Shown here: positions 18,370 through 26,839 of the stretch, piece after piece | How the letters are laid out: every line of letters begins with the position of its first letter | How positions within the stretch are numbered: position 1 is the stretch's first letter | Notes under the pieces: generated by a model | The model's input: only the letters and a program-made list of their open reading frames with translations | Database searches by the model: none | What the model was told of the DNA's origin: nothing | Origin: Streptomyces sp. PTY087I2 | GTDB lineage: Bacteria > Actinomycetota > Actinomycetes > Streptomycetales > Streptomycetaceae | Direction: 5' to 3' | Length of the DNA: 64,000 nt | Assembly: GCF_001687325.1 (NCBI RefSeq) | Contig: NZ_LZRD01000007.1 | Span: 63,786-127,785 of the forward strand | Position numbers and translations under genes: made by a program

Positions 18370-18515
18370 GACTCTTCTTCTCTCCAAGGCTCACGGGGGG
18401 CGTGCGGAGAGGCCCTCCGTACGTCATGTCTCCGTACGAACACCAAACCTGACCTGGTGATTCCCGCCCCGCGACCCGCTGGCGTCCGGAGCGGAAATCG
18501 GGAAAGCTCGCGCGC

Positions 18516-18899
18516 ATGGTCTCAGTGGTGCAGAACGTGGCGATCGACTGTGTGAACGCGTATGAGCTGGCGCGGTTCTGGAGCGAGGTGACCGGCCGTC
18601 CGCTGCATCCGGAGGACGAACCGGGCATGGCGGAGACACAGGTGATGATGGCGGAGGGCCCGATGCTCTATTTCCATCAGGTCCCCGAGCCGAAGAAGGG
18701 CAAGAACCGGCTCCATCTGTGTCTGCGCCCCGAGACCTCCCGCGAGGAGGAGGTGGAGCGGCTGCTGGCCCTCGGCGCCACCCTCGTCGCCGACCTCCGC
18801 AACCCGGACGGCTCCGGCTGGGCGGTGCTCGCCGACCCCGAGGGCAACGAGTTCTGCGTGCTGCGCAGCGAGTCCGACCGGGCCGCGACGGCTTCCTGA
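18516..18899 (+). CDS. Glyoxalase-like VOC domain protein
   Basis: A 127-aa single VOC module (VAIDCVNAYELARFWSEVTGRPLHP, LHLCLRPETSREEEVERLLALGATLVADLRNPDGSGWAVLADPEGNEFCVL). It closely matches the N-terminal half of the 13653 protein, so the two are paralogs about 5 kb apart. The metal-ligand pattern is incomplete, so it may bind rather than transform a small molecule. It stands alone between two minus-strand genes. Confidence 0.82.
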   Translation: MVSVVQNVAIDCVNAYELARFWSEVTGRPLHPEDEPGMAETQVMMAEGPMLYFHQVPEPKKGKNRLHLCLRPETSREEEVERLLALGATLVADLRNPDGSGWAVLADPEGNEFCVLRSESDRAATAS

Positions 18900-18943
18900 C
18901 GCCCTGAGCCGACCCCGGGGGACGGCCGGGGCCGGGTGCGGGC

Positions 18944-20467
18944 TCAAGCGCGGCGGCCGTCCACCCTGCGGGGCAGGCCCAGCGGGTTGTCCTCGCGCAG
19001 CTCGGCCGGGAGGAGCGCTTCGGGGGTGGACTGGTACGTCACCGGGCGCAGCCAGCGTTCGATCGCCGTCGCGCCGACCGAGGTCGAGGTGGACGTGGTG
19101 GCCGGGTAGGGGCCGCCGTGGTGCTGGGCGGGGGCGACGGCGACGCCGGTCGGCCAGCCGTTGACGAGGATGCGCCCGGCGAGCGGGGTGAGGGCGGCGA
19201 GCAGCGGGCCCGCGTCGGGGTCCCCGGCCTCGTCGGTGGCGGTCTGGAGGGTGGCGGTGAGGTTCCCCGGCAGCCGGGCCAGGACGGCGGCGATCTCCTC
19301 GACGGAGGCGTACCGGGCGATCACGGTGACCGGGCCGAAGCACTCCTCCAACAGCGCGTCGTGCGGGCCGTCGGCGGTGAGCCGGGCGGCGGGCACGGTG
19401 AGGAATCCGGCGGAGACGGTGTGCTCGCCGGCCGCGCCGGGGGTGACCGGGGCGTCGACGTCCGGCAGCGCGGCCCGCTCCCGTACGCCGGTGACGAAGG
19501 CGTCCCGCATGCGGTGGTCGAGCAGGACGCCGGAGCCGGTCGAGCTGACCGTCTCGGTGAGGGTCTTCAGGAGCTGGTCGCCCGCCGCGCCCTCGGGGAC
19601 GAGCACGAAGCCGGGCTTGGTGCAGAACTGGCCGACGCCGAGCGTCATCGAGCCGCCGAGGCCCGTACCGATCTCCCCGGCGCGCTCGGCCGCGGCGGCC
19701 GCGGTGACGACGACCGGGTTGAGGGAGCCGAGTTCACCGTGGAAGGGGATGGGGGCGGGCCGGGCGGCCGCCGCGTCGAACAGGGCGCGTCCGCCGCGTA
19801 CCGAACCGGTGAAGCCCGCGGCGCTCACCAGCGGGTGGCGGATCAGCTCGACGCCCGCGTCGAAGCCGTGCACCACGGTCAGGACGTTCTCGGGCAGCCC
19901 GGTGCGGGCGGCGGCGCGGCGCAGGACCGAGGCGCAGAGTTCGGAGGTGGCCGGGTGGTCGGGGTGCGCCTTGACGACGACCGGGCAGCCGGCCGCGAGC
20001 GCGCTGGCGGTGTCGCCGCCGGGGACGGAGAAGGCGAGCGGGAAGTTGCTGGCCGCGTACACGGCGACGACCCCGAGCGGGATCTTGTAGCGGCGCAGGT
20101 CGGGCCAGGGCGGGGTCCGGGAGGCGTCCGGGTGGTCGATGTGGACATCCAGGTAGGCGCCCTCGTCGACGACCTCCGCGAAGGCCCTGAACTGGGCTGC
20201 CGTACGGGCGAGTTCGCCGGTGAGCCGGGCCGGGCCGAGGGCGGTCTCCGCGTCGGCGGCCTCGATGATGTGCTCGCCGGACTCCTCCAGCAGCTCCGCC
20301 GCCGCCCGCAGGAACGCGGCGCGCGCCGCCCGGTCGGCGAGGGCGTCCCGCACGGCGTGGGCCGACCGGACCGCGCGGTCGACCTCCTCGGCGGTGGCCT
20401 CCACGGCAACCTGCTCGCGCGGGTTCCCCGTTCGGGGGTCGACACTCCAGACTGGTACTGCGCTCAC
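18944..20467 (-). CDS. Aldehyde dehydrogenase, alpha-ketoglutaric semialdehyde dehydrogenase type
   Basis: A 507-aa NAD(P)+-dependent dehydrogenase. Catalytic residues are N141 (VYAASNFPLAFS), K166, E245 (HGELGSLNP) and nucleophile C282 (GQFCTKPG). The ELGSLNPV and GQFCTKPG variants are typical of the 2,5-dioxovalerate (alpha-ketoglutaric semialdehyde) branch, the last step of uronate/aldarate breakdown. The GTG at 20467 has a good GGAAGGGA site; the frame extends upstream without homology. It is divergent from an IclR gene. The two enzymes preceding it in the pathway are encoded at 37-39 kb. Confidence 0.85.
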   Translation of the reverse strand: MSAVPVWSVDPRTGNPREQVAVEATAEEVDRAVRSAHAVRDALADRAARAAFLRAAAELLEESGEHIIEAADAETALGPARLTGELARTAAQFRAFAEVVDEGAYLDVHIDHPDASRTPPWPDLRRYKIPLGVVAVYAASNFPLAFSVPGGDTASALAAGCPVVVKAHPDHPATSELCASVLRRAAARTGLPENVLTVVHGFDAGVELIRHPLVSAAGFTGSVRGGRALFDAAAARPAPIPFHGELGSLNPVVVTAAAAAERAGEIGTGLGGSMTLGVGQFCTKPGFVLVPEGAAGDQLLKTLTETVSSTGSGVLLDHRMRDAFVTGVRERAALPDVDAPVTPGAAGEHTVSAGFLTVPAARLTADGPHDALLEECFGPVTVIARYASVEEIAAVLARLPGNLTATLQTATDEAGDPDAGPLLAALTPLAGRILVNGWPTGVAVAPAQHHGGPYPATTSTSTSVGATAIERWLRPVTYQSTPEALLPAELREDNPLGLPRRVDGRRA

Positions 20468-20570
20468 CGTGATTCCCTTCCGTCGCGCGACCGGCCCCGG
20501 CCGGTTCCCGGCCGCCGTGCGACCGCCGTCCCGCCGGCGTCCCGGCCGGCTTCGGCCACACATCAGCAAG

Positions 20571-20588
20571 TGTTCGGTATTCTGAACA
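20571..20588. promoter_or_regulatory. Candidate IclR operator
   Basis: TGTTCGGTATTCTGAACA is an imperfect 18-bp palindrome between the aldehyde dehydrogenase and the IclR gene. Its half-site ATTCTGAAC (20579-20587) recurs as ATTCTGTAC and TTTCTGAAC in front of the KDG dehydratase at 38.2 kb. Confidence 0.6.
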
Positions 20589-20740
20589 GAGTTCCTGATC
20601 GTGAATGTCCTGGGACTCTATTTCCGGGCGTTCCGTGTTGGCAATCGTGTGGCGGCTTTTCGGACGGCGGCGCGTTCCGCGACGCGGGCGGCGACGCGGA
20701 CGAGAAGTCGATGAGCTGGATGAAGAAGGGGGCGTGGGCG

Positions 20741-21511
20741 ATGTCGGTCGCCGAGTCCGGTGGGGCACAGGTCAAGTCCGCGGTACGGACCGTGGAACTC
20801 CTCGAATACTTCGCGGGGCGGCCCGGGATGCACTCGCTGGCCGCCGTCCAGGAGGCGGTCGGCTACCCCAAGTCCAGCCTCTACATGCTGCTGCGCACCC
20901 TGGTGGAGCTGGGCTGGGTCGAGACGGACGCGACGGGGACGCGGTACGGGATCGGCGTCCGCGCGCTGCTGGTCGGCACCTCGTACATCGACGGCGACGA
21001 GGTCGTGGCCGCCGCCCGGCCGACGCTGGACCGGCTGTCCGACGACACCACGGAGACCATCCACCTGGCCCGCCTCGACGGGACGAACGTGGTCTACCTC
21101 GCGACCCGGCAGTCCCAGCACTATCTGCGCCCCTTCACCCGGGTCGGCCGCCGGCTGCCCGCGCATTCCACTTCCCTGGGCAAGGCGCTGCTGGCGACCC
21201 ACAGCGACGAGCAGGTCCGCAAGATGCTGCCCGAGACGCTGCCCGCGCTGACCGAACACACCATCACTGACCGCGAGAAGCTCATCGAGGAGCTGCGGCT
21301 GGTCCGCGAGCAGGGCTACGCGGTGGACCGCGAGGAGAACACCCTCGGCCTGCGCTGCTTCGGGGTCGCGATCCCCTACCGGACGCCCGCCCGGGACGCG
21401 ATCAGTTGCTCGGTGCCGGTCGCCCGGCTCACCCCCGGCCACGAGCAGATGGTGAAGGACGCCCTGTTCGACGCCCGGGACCGGTTGTCCCTCGCGACGC
21501 GGCGGCTCTGA
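20741..21511 (+). CDS. IclR family transcriptional regulator
   Basis: A 256-aa regulator. The N-terminal winged helix (SAVRTVELLEYFAGRPGMHSLAAVQEAVGYPKSSLYMLLRTLVELGWVE) is followed by the effector domain (HLARLDGTNVVYLATRQS, RLPAHSTSLGKALLA, GYAVDREENTLGLRCFGVAIP). The ATG at 20741 follows AAGGGGG; ATGs at 20711 and 20720 are alternatives. It is divergent from the aldehyde dehydrogenase, and because the suspected operator recurs at 38.2 kb it probably senses a uronate/aldarate intermediate. Confidence 0.9.
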   Translation: MSVAESGGAQVKSAVRTVELLEYFAGRPGMHSLAAVQEAVGYPKSSLYMLLRTLVELGWVETDATGTRYGIGVRALLVGTSYIDGDEVVAAARPTLDRLSDDTTETIHLARLDGTNVVYLATRQSQHYLRPFTRVGRRLPAHSTSLGKALLATHSDEQVRKMLPETLPALTEHTITDREKLIEELRLVREQGYAVDREENTLGLRCFGVAIPYRTPARDAISCSVPVARLTPGHEQMVKDALFDARDRLSLATRRL

Positions 21512-21990
21512 TGGCCGGGGTGTCGCTGCGCGCGGTGGAGGACGCCGACCTGCCGCTGTTCTTCGCCTGGATGAGCGATCCGGACGCGACCCGGGTCGCC
21601 GCGTTCACCCCGAAGGACCCCACCGACCGCGCCGCGTTCGACGCCCACTGGGCGCGGATCCGGTCCGGGTCCGGCGGGGTGGTGATGCGCACGGCGGTGG
21701 CCGACGGTGTCGTGGTGGGCCATGTCGGGGCGTACGGGGAGGTCGGCGACCGCCAGGTGACGTACTGGATCGACCGTGCGCACTGGGGCCGCGGACTGGC
21801 GACGGCCGCGCTGCGGGCGTTCCTCGCCGAGACGCCCACGCGCCCGCTGCACGCGCGGGCGGCGGCCGACAACCTCGGCTCGCGCCGGGTGCTGGAGAAG
21901 TGCGGCTTCGTGGTGACCGGCACGGACCGGGGGTTCGCCCAGGCCCGGGGCGAGGAGACCGACGAGGTGCTGGTGACGCTCCGCGCGTGA
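21511..21990 (+). CDS. GNAT family N-acetyltransferase
   Basis: A 159-aa RimJ/RimL-type acetyltransferase (VSLRAVEDADLPLFFAWM at the start, WIDRAHWGRGLATAALRAFL as the acetyl-CoA loop, ADNLGSRRVLEKCGFV near the end). Its ATG overlaps the IclR stop (TGATG), so it is translationally coupled to the regulator. The substrate is unknown. Confidence 0.85.
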   Translation: MAGVSLRAVEDADLPLFFAWMSDPDATRVAAFTPKDPTDRAAFDAHWARIRSGSGGVVMRTAVADGVVVGHVGAYGEVGDRQVTYWIDRAHWGRGLATAALRAFLAETPTRPLHARAAADNLGSRRVLEKCGFVVTGTDRGFAQARGEETDEVLVTLRA

Positions 21991-22102
21991 CCTCGTGGGC
22001 CTCCCCCGTGCGGGCCTCCCCGCGCAGGCCTCCCCCGCGCGGCGGAGGCGGATCGTCGGCGGGCAGGACGTACGGGGGCGGCCCGCGCGGAAGCCTGGTG
22101 GC

Positions 22103-23206
22103 ATGAGAGCGAACCTGCCCGCCGGCACCGGCGCACCGCCCGAAGAACGCACCGGCACCGGCGCACCGCCCGAGGAACCCCCGTACCGCGTCGGCCGCGC
22201 GCGGTCCGTGCTGCGGGTGGTCGCCATCGCGTCCTGCGTGCCGTACGTCGGCCTCAAGACGGCCTGGATGGTGGGCAGTCGGCTCGGTATCCCCGACGGC
22301 AGTCCGCTGCTGGACGGCGGCACCGCGCTGGCCGTCGCCAACGGGGCGACCGTGCTGATGGACGGTGCCGTCGTCGTCCTCGCGCTGCTGCTCACCCGGC
22401 CCTGGGGGCTGCGGGTGCCCGCCTGGCTGCTGGTGCTGCCGGTGTGGGTGGCGAGCGGTCTGCTGCTGCCGATCATGACGGCCTACCCGGTCCAGCTGCT
22501 CGTCCGGCTCCTCGGCGGTGGCGGCGGGCGGCCGGTCGGCGAGGGGAGTTCCGAACCGTTCCTCGACCCGTGGGTCTTCGGCGTCGTCTACGGCGGCTTC
22601 ATCGTCCAGGGCCTGGCCCTCGGCACGCTCTTCGCGCTGTACGCCAGGGAGCGCTGGGGCCGTCTGTGGCGGGGGCGGCTGCGGGATCTGCCGGAGACCC
22701 CGACCTCGCCCGCCCTGCGCGTGACCGCCGTCGCCGCCGCGTCGGCCACTGTGGTCCCGGGCGTCACCCACCTGCTGTGGGCCACCGGTTCGACCGCCGG
22801 GCTGGAGGCGGGCCGGGCGGCGGACCGGACCAGCGACTTCTACGTCCTCGAAGCGGTCAGCCTGCTCTTCGTCGTGGTCGCCGCCGTCGGGGTACTACTG
22901 CTCGCCTTCCGGCGCACCGGCCGCCTCTCCCTGCGGCTGCCGCTGGTCCTGGCGTGGTGCGGTTCGGCGCAGATGGCCTGCTGGGGCGGGTGGTTGAGCC
23001 TCGCGGGGCTGATGGGGGCGGGCGAGGCGGCGGACCGGCCGACGGCGGCGACGATGGTGACCTACGCTGTCCAGATGCTGGCCGGGGCGCTCGTCGTGAC
23101 GCTGGGCGCGTACTTCTTCGCGGAGCGCTCGGCCTTCTTCGCGGAGCGCTCGGCGGCGCGTTCTGTACCCGCGCGCGACGCGCCCCACGAGAGCCGGGTG
23201 GCATGA
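22103..23206 (+). CDS. Polytopic membrane protein, first gene of a two-component operon
   Basis: A 367-aa protein with a Pro/Gly/Thr-rich cytoplasmic N-terminus containing a duplicated GTGAPPEE unit and about eight predicted membrane helices. No enzymatic motif was recognised. It ends FFAERSAFFAERSA, the product of a 21-bp tandem duplication. Its stop overlaps the kinase start by 4 bp, so it may be a sensing partner, a transporter-like subunit or the regulated target of the two-component system. Confidence 0.75.
   Translation: MRANLPAGTGAPPEERTGTGAPPEEPPYRVGRARSVLRVVAIASCVPYVGLKTAWMVGSRLGIPDGSPLLDGGTALAVANGATVLMDGAVVVLALLLTRPWGLRVPAWLLVLPVWVASGLLLPIMTAYPVQLLVRLLGGGGGRPVGEGSSEPFLDPWVFGVVYGGFIVQGLALGTLFALYARERWGRLWRGRLRDLPETPTSPALRVTAVAAASATVVPGVTHLLWATGSTAGLEAGRAADRTSDFYVLEAVSLLFVVVAAVGVLLLAFRRTGRLSLRLPLVLAWCGSAQMACWGGWLSLAGLMGAGEAADRPTAATMVTYAVQMLAGALVVTLGAYFFAERSAFFAERSAARSVPARDAPHESRVA
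23114..23155. repeat. 21-bp tandem duplication at the 3' end of the membrane protein gene
   Basis: Two adjacent 21-bp copies (23114-23134 and 23135-23155), differing only at the last base, encode FFAERSA twice. This looks like a recent slippage or recombination duplication in the cytoplasmic tail. Confidence 0.9.
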
Positions 23207-24507
23207 GGTTCCTCGCCGCGCTGTTCGGCCGGCGGGCCCGGCTGCGCTGGCTGCATCTGATCATCGGCGGGGCGCTGCTGATGCCGTATTTCCTGGTCGG
23301 CATGGTCCTGGTCGGTATGGCGGGCGGCGGGGAGCATCTCTTCTCCTCCCCACCCGCCCAGTTCGCCGCGTTCGCGCTCGCCCTGCCGATGGCGGCGGTC
23401 ACCGGTTTCTTCGCGCTCGTCCGGCCGCTGTCCGTGGCCGCCGCCCGCGCCCTGTGCGGGGTGCCGCCCGCCCTGCTGGCCGACGGGCCCGCCCGGACCC
23501 GGCAGGCCCGGGTGCGTACCGCCGGCTGGTACACCCTGCATCTGGCGCTCGGCGGGATCATCAGCGGGGCCACGCTGGCGCTGCCGCCGTTCGCGGTGGG
23601 AGTGATCGCCCTGCCGTTCTTCCCGGGGCTGCGCGAGACCTTGCAGCCGGCCGCGGCCGAGGCGCTGGGGTCGCCGTGGGCCCTGGCCCTCGCGCCGTTC
23701 GCGGGGCTCGCGATGCTGGTGGCGCTGGCGCTGGTCGCCGCCGTGGCCGGGGAGGTGCTGGCCCGGCGGGCGCCGGTGCTGCTGGGGCCGACGCCCGAGG
23801 ACCGGCTGGCCGCCGCCGAGCGCCGCGCGGCGGATCTGGCGGTGCGCAACCGGCTCGCCCGGGAGCTGCACGACTCGGTGGGGCACGCGCTGAGCGCGGT
23901 GACGCTTCAGGCGGGGGCGGCGCGCCGGGTCCTGGACCGGGACCCGGAGTTCGTCCGCGAGGCGCTGACCGCGATCGAGGAGACGACGCGGCGGACGGTC
24001 GGCGAGCTGGACTCGGTGCTGGGGCTGCTGCGGCAGGACGGGGAGCCGGACGAGGAGGAAGGAGCGGCGCACGGGCCGGGTCTGGAGGCGCTGGGCGGGC
24101 TGCTGGCGCGCTGCGGGGTGCCGGTGGCGTACGAGCGGGAGGGCGATCCGGAGGACCCGGGGGTGGTGGACCCGGTGGTCGCGCGGGAGGCGTACCGGAT
24201 CGTGCAGGAGGGCCTGAGCAACGCCCTGCGGCACGGTGGGGGCGCGGCCTCCCCGGTGCGGCTGCTGATCGCGGTACGGGAACGGGAGAGGGAGTTGGAG
24301 ATCGTGATGGAGAATCCGCTGGGCGAGCGCCCGGCCGTGGCGCGCCCCGGGGGCGGTCGCGGGCTGCGGGGCATCGCGGAGCGGGCCGTCCTGCTGGGCG
24401 GCCGGGCCGAGGCACGCCCGTACGACGGCGTCTGGCGGCTCACCGCCCGGCTGCCGCTGACGGTGCCGGGGACCAAAGCCACACGTACCGCGGAGGGGCG
24501 GCGATGA
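23203..24507 (+). CDS. Two-component sensor histidine kinase (HisKA_3 type)
   Basis: A 434-aa kinase with four N-terminal membrane helices (to about residue 185), a short coiled coil, and the dimerisation/phosphoacceptor motif RLARELHDSVGHALS with His223. The ATPase domain follows (EAYRIVQEGLSNALRHGG as N-box, GGGRGLRGIAERA as G-box). This is the NarL-partner family common in Streptomyces. ATGA overlaps couple it to the membrane protein upstream and the response regulator downstream. Confidence 0.93.
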   Translation: MRFLAALFGRRARLRWLHLIIGGALLMPYFLVGMVLVGMAGGGEHLFSSPPAQFAAFALALPMAAVTGFFALVRPLSVAAARALCGVPPALLADGPARTRQARVRTAGWYTLHLALGGIISGATLALPPFAVGVIALPFFPGLRETLQPAAAEALGSPWALALAPFAGLAMLVALALVAAVAGEVLARRAPVLLGPTPEDRLAAAERRAADLAVRNRLARELHDSVGHALSAVTLQAGAARRVLDRDPEFVREALTAIEETTRRTVGELDSVLGLLRQDGEPDEEEGAAHGPGLEALGGLLARCGVPVAYEREGDPEDPGVVDPVVAREAYRIVQEGLSNALRHGGGAASPVRLLIAVRERERELEIVMENPLGERPAVARPGGGRGLRGIAERAVLLGGRAEARPYDGVWRLTARLPLTVPGTKATRTAEGRR

Positions 24508-25166
24508 GCGGGGCTCCGGTGCGGGTGGTGCTCGCGGACGACGAGCGGATGGTGCGTACGGCGCTGCGGGTGATCCTGGAAGCCGAGGAGGGCATCGAGG
24601 TCGTCGGGGAGGCGACCACCGGCGCGGAGGCCGTCTCCGTGGTGCGGGAGCTGCGGCCGGACGTGGTGCTGATGGACGTACGGATGCCGGAGATCGACGG
24701 CATCCGGGCCACGGAGCAGATCCTCGCAACGCTGGAGGACCCGCCGAGGATCGTCGTCGTGACGACCTTCGAGAACGACGCGTACGTGTACGACGCCCTG
24801 CACGCCGGGGCGGCCGGGTTCCTGCTGAAGCGGGCGGCGGCGGAGGAGCTGGTGCAGGCGGTGCGCCTGGTGGCGTGCGGCGACTCGCTCCTCTACCCGG
24901 CGGCGGTGCGCACGCTGGCCGCCGAGCACGCCGCGCGGCGGCCGGCCAAAGCCCCGGCGTGGGTGGCGCGGCTGACCGAACGGGAGGCGGACGTGCTGCG
25001 GCTGATGGCGGCAGGGCTGACCAACGCGGAGATCGCGGGCCGGCTCTCGGTGGGCCCGGCGACGGCGAAGACGCATGTGGCGGCGGTCCTCGCGAAGACC
25101 GGCGCCCGGGACCGCACCCAGGCGGTCATCGCGGCGTACGAGTCGGGTTTCATCACCCTGGGCTGA
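24504..25166 (+). CDS. NarL/LuxR-type response regulator
   Basis: A 220-aa regulator. The receiver domain has the acidic pair DD at residues 12-13, phosphoacceptor D58 (VVLMDVRMPE), and the conserved Thr and Lys (VVTTF, FLLKRAAAEE). The LuxR helix-turn-helix follows (LTEREADVLRLMAAGLTNAEIAGRLSVGPATAKTHVAAVLAK). It starts within the kinase stop. The penicillin-binding protein 91 bp downstream on the same strand is a plausible target or operon member. Confidence 0.94.
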   Translation: MSGAPVRVVLADDERMVRTALRVILEAEEGIEVVGEATTGAEAVSVVRELRPDVVLMDVRMPEIDGIRATEQILATLEDPPRIVVVTTFENDAYVYDALHAGAAGFLLKRAAAEELVQAVRLVACGDSLLYPAAVRTLAAEHAARRPAKAPAWVARLTEREADVLRLMAAGLTNAEIAGRLSVGPATAKTHVAAVLAKTGARDRTQAVIAAYESGFITLG

Positions 25167-25257
25167 GCGTCACAGCGGGGGCGGGCCGGGTGAGAAATCG
25201 GTGAGAAGCGGCATGACCGGGAACGGCCGGAGCGGGCCCGCTCGTCCCTCCAGCGGG

Positions 25258-26709
25258 ATGAACAAGACAATCAGGCGCGCTTCGGTCTTCTGCCTGCTCA
25301 TGGTGCTCGCCCTGCTGGTGCGGGCGACCTGGGTGCAGGGCTACGAGGCCAAGGCGCTCGCAGACGACGAGCACAACCGGCGGAACACCATCGCGCGGTA
25401 CGCGCAGCCGCTCGGGGACATCATCGTGGCCGGTTCGCCGGTCACCGGATCGAAGGGGACCAGTGGCGGCGACCTCCGGTACAAGCGCACGTACACCCAG
25501 GGCGAGCTGTACGCGGCCGTCACCGGCTACAGCTCGCAGGCGTACGGGGCGACCCAGCTCGAAGGCATCCACAGCGACGTCCTGGACGGCACGGACAACC
25601 GCCTGAAGAACCCGGCCGACCTGATCACCGGCAAGCAGGCGAAGCCCGGCAACGTCCTGACCACCATCGACCCGGGCGTGCAGAAGGCGGCGTACGAGGC
25701 GCTCGGCGACGACAAGGGCGCGGCGGTGGCGATCGACCCGAAGACCGGCCGGATCCTCGGCATGGTCTCGACGCCCTCGTACGACCCGTCCACGATCAGC
25801 GGGACGACGGACGGCGACACCTGGCAGAAGCTGCTGGACGACCCGGACAAGCCGCTGGTCAACCGGGCGCTGCGGCAGCCGCTGGCGCCGGGCTCCACGT
25901 TCAAGCTGGTGGTCGCGGCGGCCGCGCTGGAGAACGGGCTCTACGGCTCGGTCGACGAGCGCACCGACAGCCCCGACCCGTACACCCTGCCCGGCACCAG
26001 CACGGTCCTGCGCAACGAGAACGCGTCCGCCCCCTGCGAGAACGCGACACTGCGCACCGCGCTCCAGTACTCCTGCAACAACGTCTTCGCGAAGGCGGCG
26101 GCCGACCTCGGCCAGGACAAGGTCAAGGAGATGGCGGACGCGTTCGGGTTCGACACCGAGAAGCTGGATGTCCCGGTGCGGGCGGCGAAGAGCGTGTATC
26201 CGACGGGCATGGACAAGGCGCAGACGGCGCTGACGGGAATCGGCCAGTTCGAGGTCACCGCGACCCCGCTCCAGATGGCGATGGTCAACTCGGCGCTGGC
26301 CAACGGCGGTGAGCTGGCGGCGCCGCACATGGTCTCGTCGGTGACCGACGGGGACGGCACGGTCCTGGAGGAGACCGAGGACGGCGACACGAAGCGCGTG
26401 GTGAAGGAGGAGACCGCCGAGCAGCTGCGCAGCGCGATGGTGACCGTGGTCGAGGAGGGCACCGGCACCAACGCGAAGATCGCCGGGGCCGAGGTCGGCG
26501 GGAAGACGGGCACCGCGCAGAACGGCGTGGACAACAGCAACACCCCGTACGCGTGGTTCACCTCGTACGCGAAGGACGACAGCAGCGGCAAGGAGGTCGC
26601 GGTCGCGGTGATCGTCGAGGACTCCGGCTCGGCACGCTCCGAGGTCAGCGGCAACGGGCTGGCCGCGCCGATCGCCCAGAAGATGATGAAGGCGGCCCTG
26701 GAGAGGTGA
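25258..26709 (+). CDS. Class B penicillin-binding protein (PbpA/PBP2-like)
   Basis: A 483-aa transpeptidase that cross-links peptidoglycan. One N-terminal membrane anchor (FCLLMVLALLVRATWV) is followed by the dimerisation domain (RGDI-like PLGDIIVAG, KRTY). The transpeptidase motifs are S213-TF-K216, S272-C-N274 and K416-T-G. All are intact, so it should bind beta-lactams. It resembles PbpA of the ftsW-pbpA cluster but has no RodA/FtsW partner here, so it is probably a paralog. The ATG at 25258 matches the PbpA N-terminus; 25213 is an alternative. Confidence 0.92.
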   Translation: MNKTIRRASVFCLLMVLALLVRATWVQGYEAKALADDEHNRRNTIARYAQPLGDIIVAGSPVTGSKGTSGGDLRYKRTYTQGELYAAVTGYSSQAYGATQLEGIHSDVLDGTDNRLKNPADLITGKQAKPGNVLTTIDPGVQKAAYEALGDDKGAAVAIDPKTGRILGMVSTPSYDPSTISGTTDGDTWQKLLDDPDKPLVNRALRQPLAPGSTFKLVVAAAALENGLYGSVDERTDSPDPYTLPGTSTVLRNENASAPCENATLRTALQYSCNNVFAKAAADLGQDKVKEMADAFGFDTEKLDVPVRAAKSVYPTGMDKAQTALTGIGQFEVTATPLQMAMVNSALANGGELAAPHMVSSVTDGDGTVLEETEDGDTKRVVKEETAEQLRSAMVTVVEEGTGTNAKIAGAEVGGKTGTAQNGVDNSNTPYAWFTSYAKDDSSGKEVAVAVIVEDSGSARSEVSGNGLAAPIAQKMMKAALER

Positions 26710-26731
26710 ACGAACCCCCGGAACCTTTGAC

Positions 26732-26750
26732 TTAGGTTACCCTTGCCTTA
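26732..26750 (+). promoter_or_regulatory. Candidate iron box (DmdR/IdeR-like)
   Basis: TTAGGTTACCCTTGCCTTA matches the DtxR-family consensus TTAGGTTAGCCTAACCTAA at 15 of 19 positions, with the left half exact. It lies just after the penicillin-binding protein gene and 90 bp before the hydrolase. It could mark an iron-repressed promoter for the hydrolase, though a terminator-like hairpin follows immediately. Confidence 0.35.
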
Positions 26751-26751
26751 C

Positions 26752-26781
26752 TTGGCGCCCCGGACGGTCCCGGGGCGCCAA
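26752..26781. terminator. Terminator after the penicillin-binding protein
   Basis: TTGGCGCCCCGG and CCGGGGCGCCAA (12-bp perfect arms) around a 6-nt loop, about 40 bases after the stop codon. Confidence 0.8.
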
Positions 26782-26782
26782 C

Positions 26783-26814
26783 GTGCCGATGTGCCGATGT
26801 GCCGATGTGCCGAC
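26783..26814. repeat. 8-bp tandem repeat (GTGCCGAT)x4
   Basis: Three exact GTGCCGAT units and a fourth ending in C lie in the short 5' region of the hydrolase gene. A unit of 8 bp cannot be coding sequence kept in frame. It resembles a slippage-prone microsatellite that could shift spacing between promoter and ribosome site. Confidence 0.9.
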
Positions 26815-26839
26815 GTGACGGACGTGTGGGGGTACGGGG

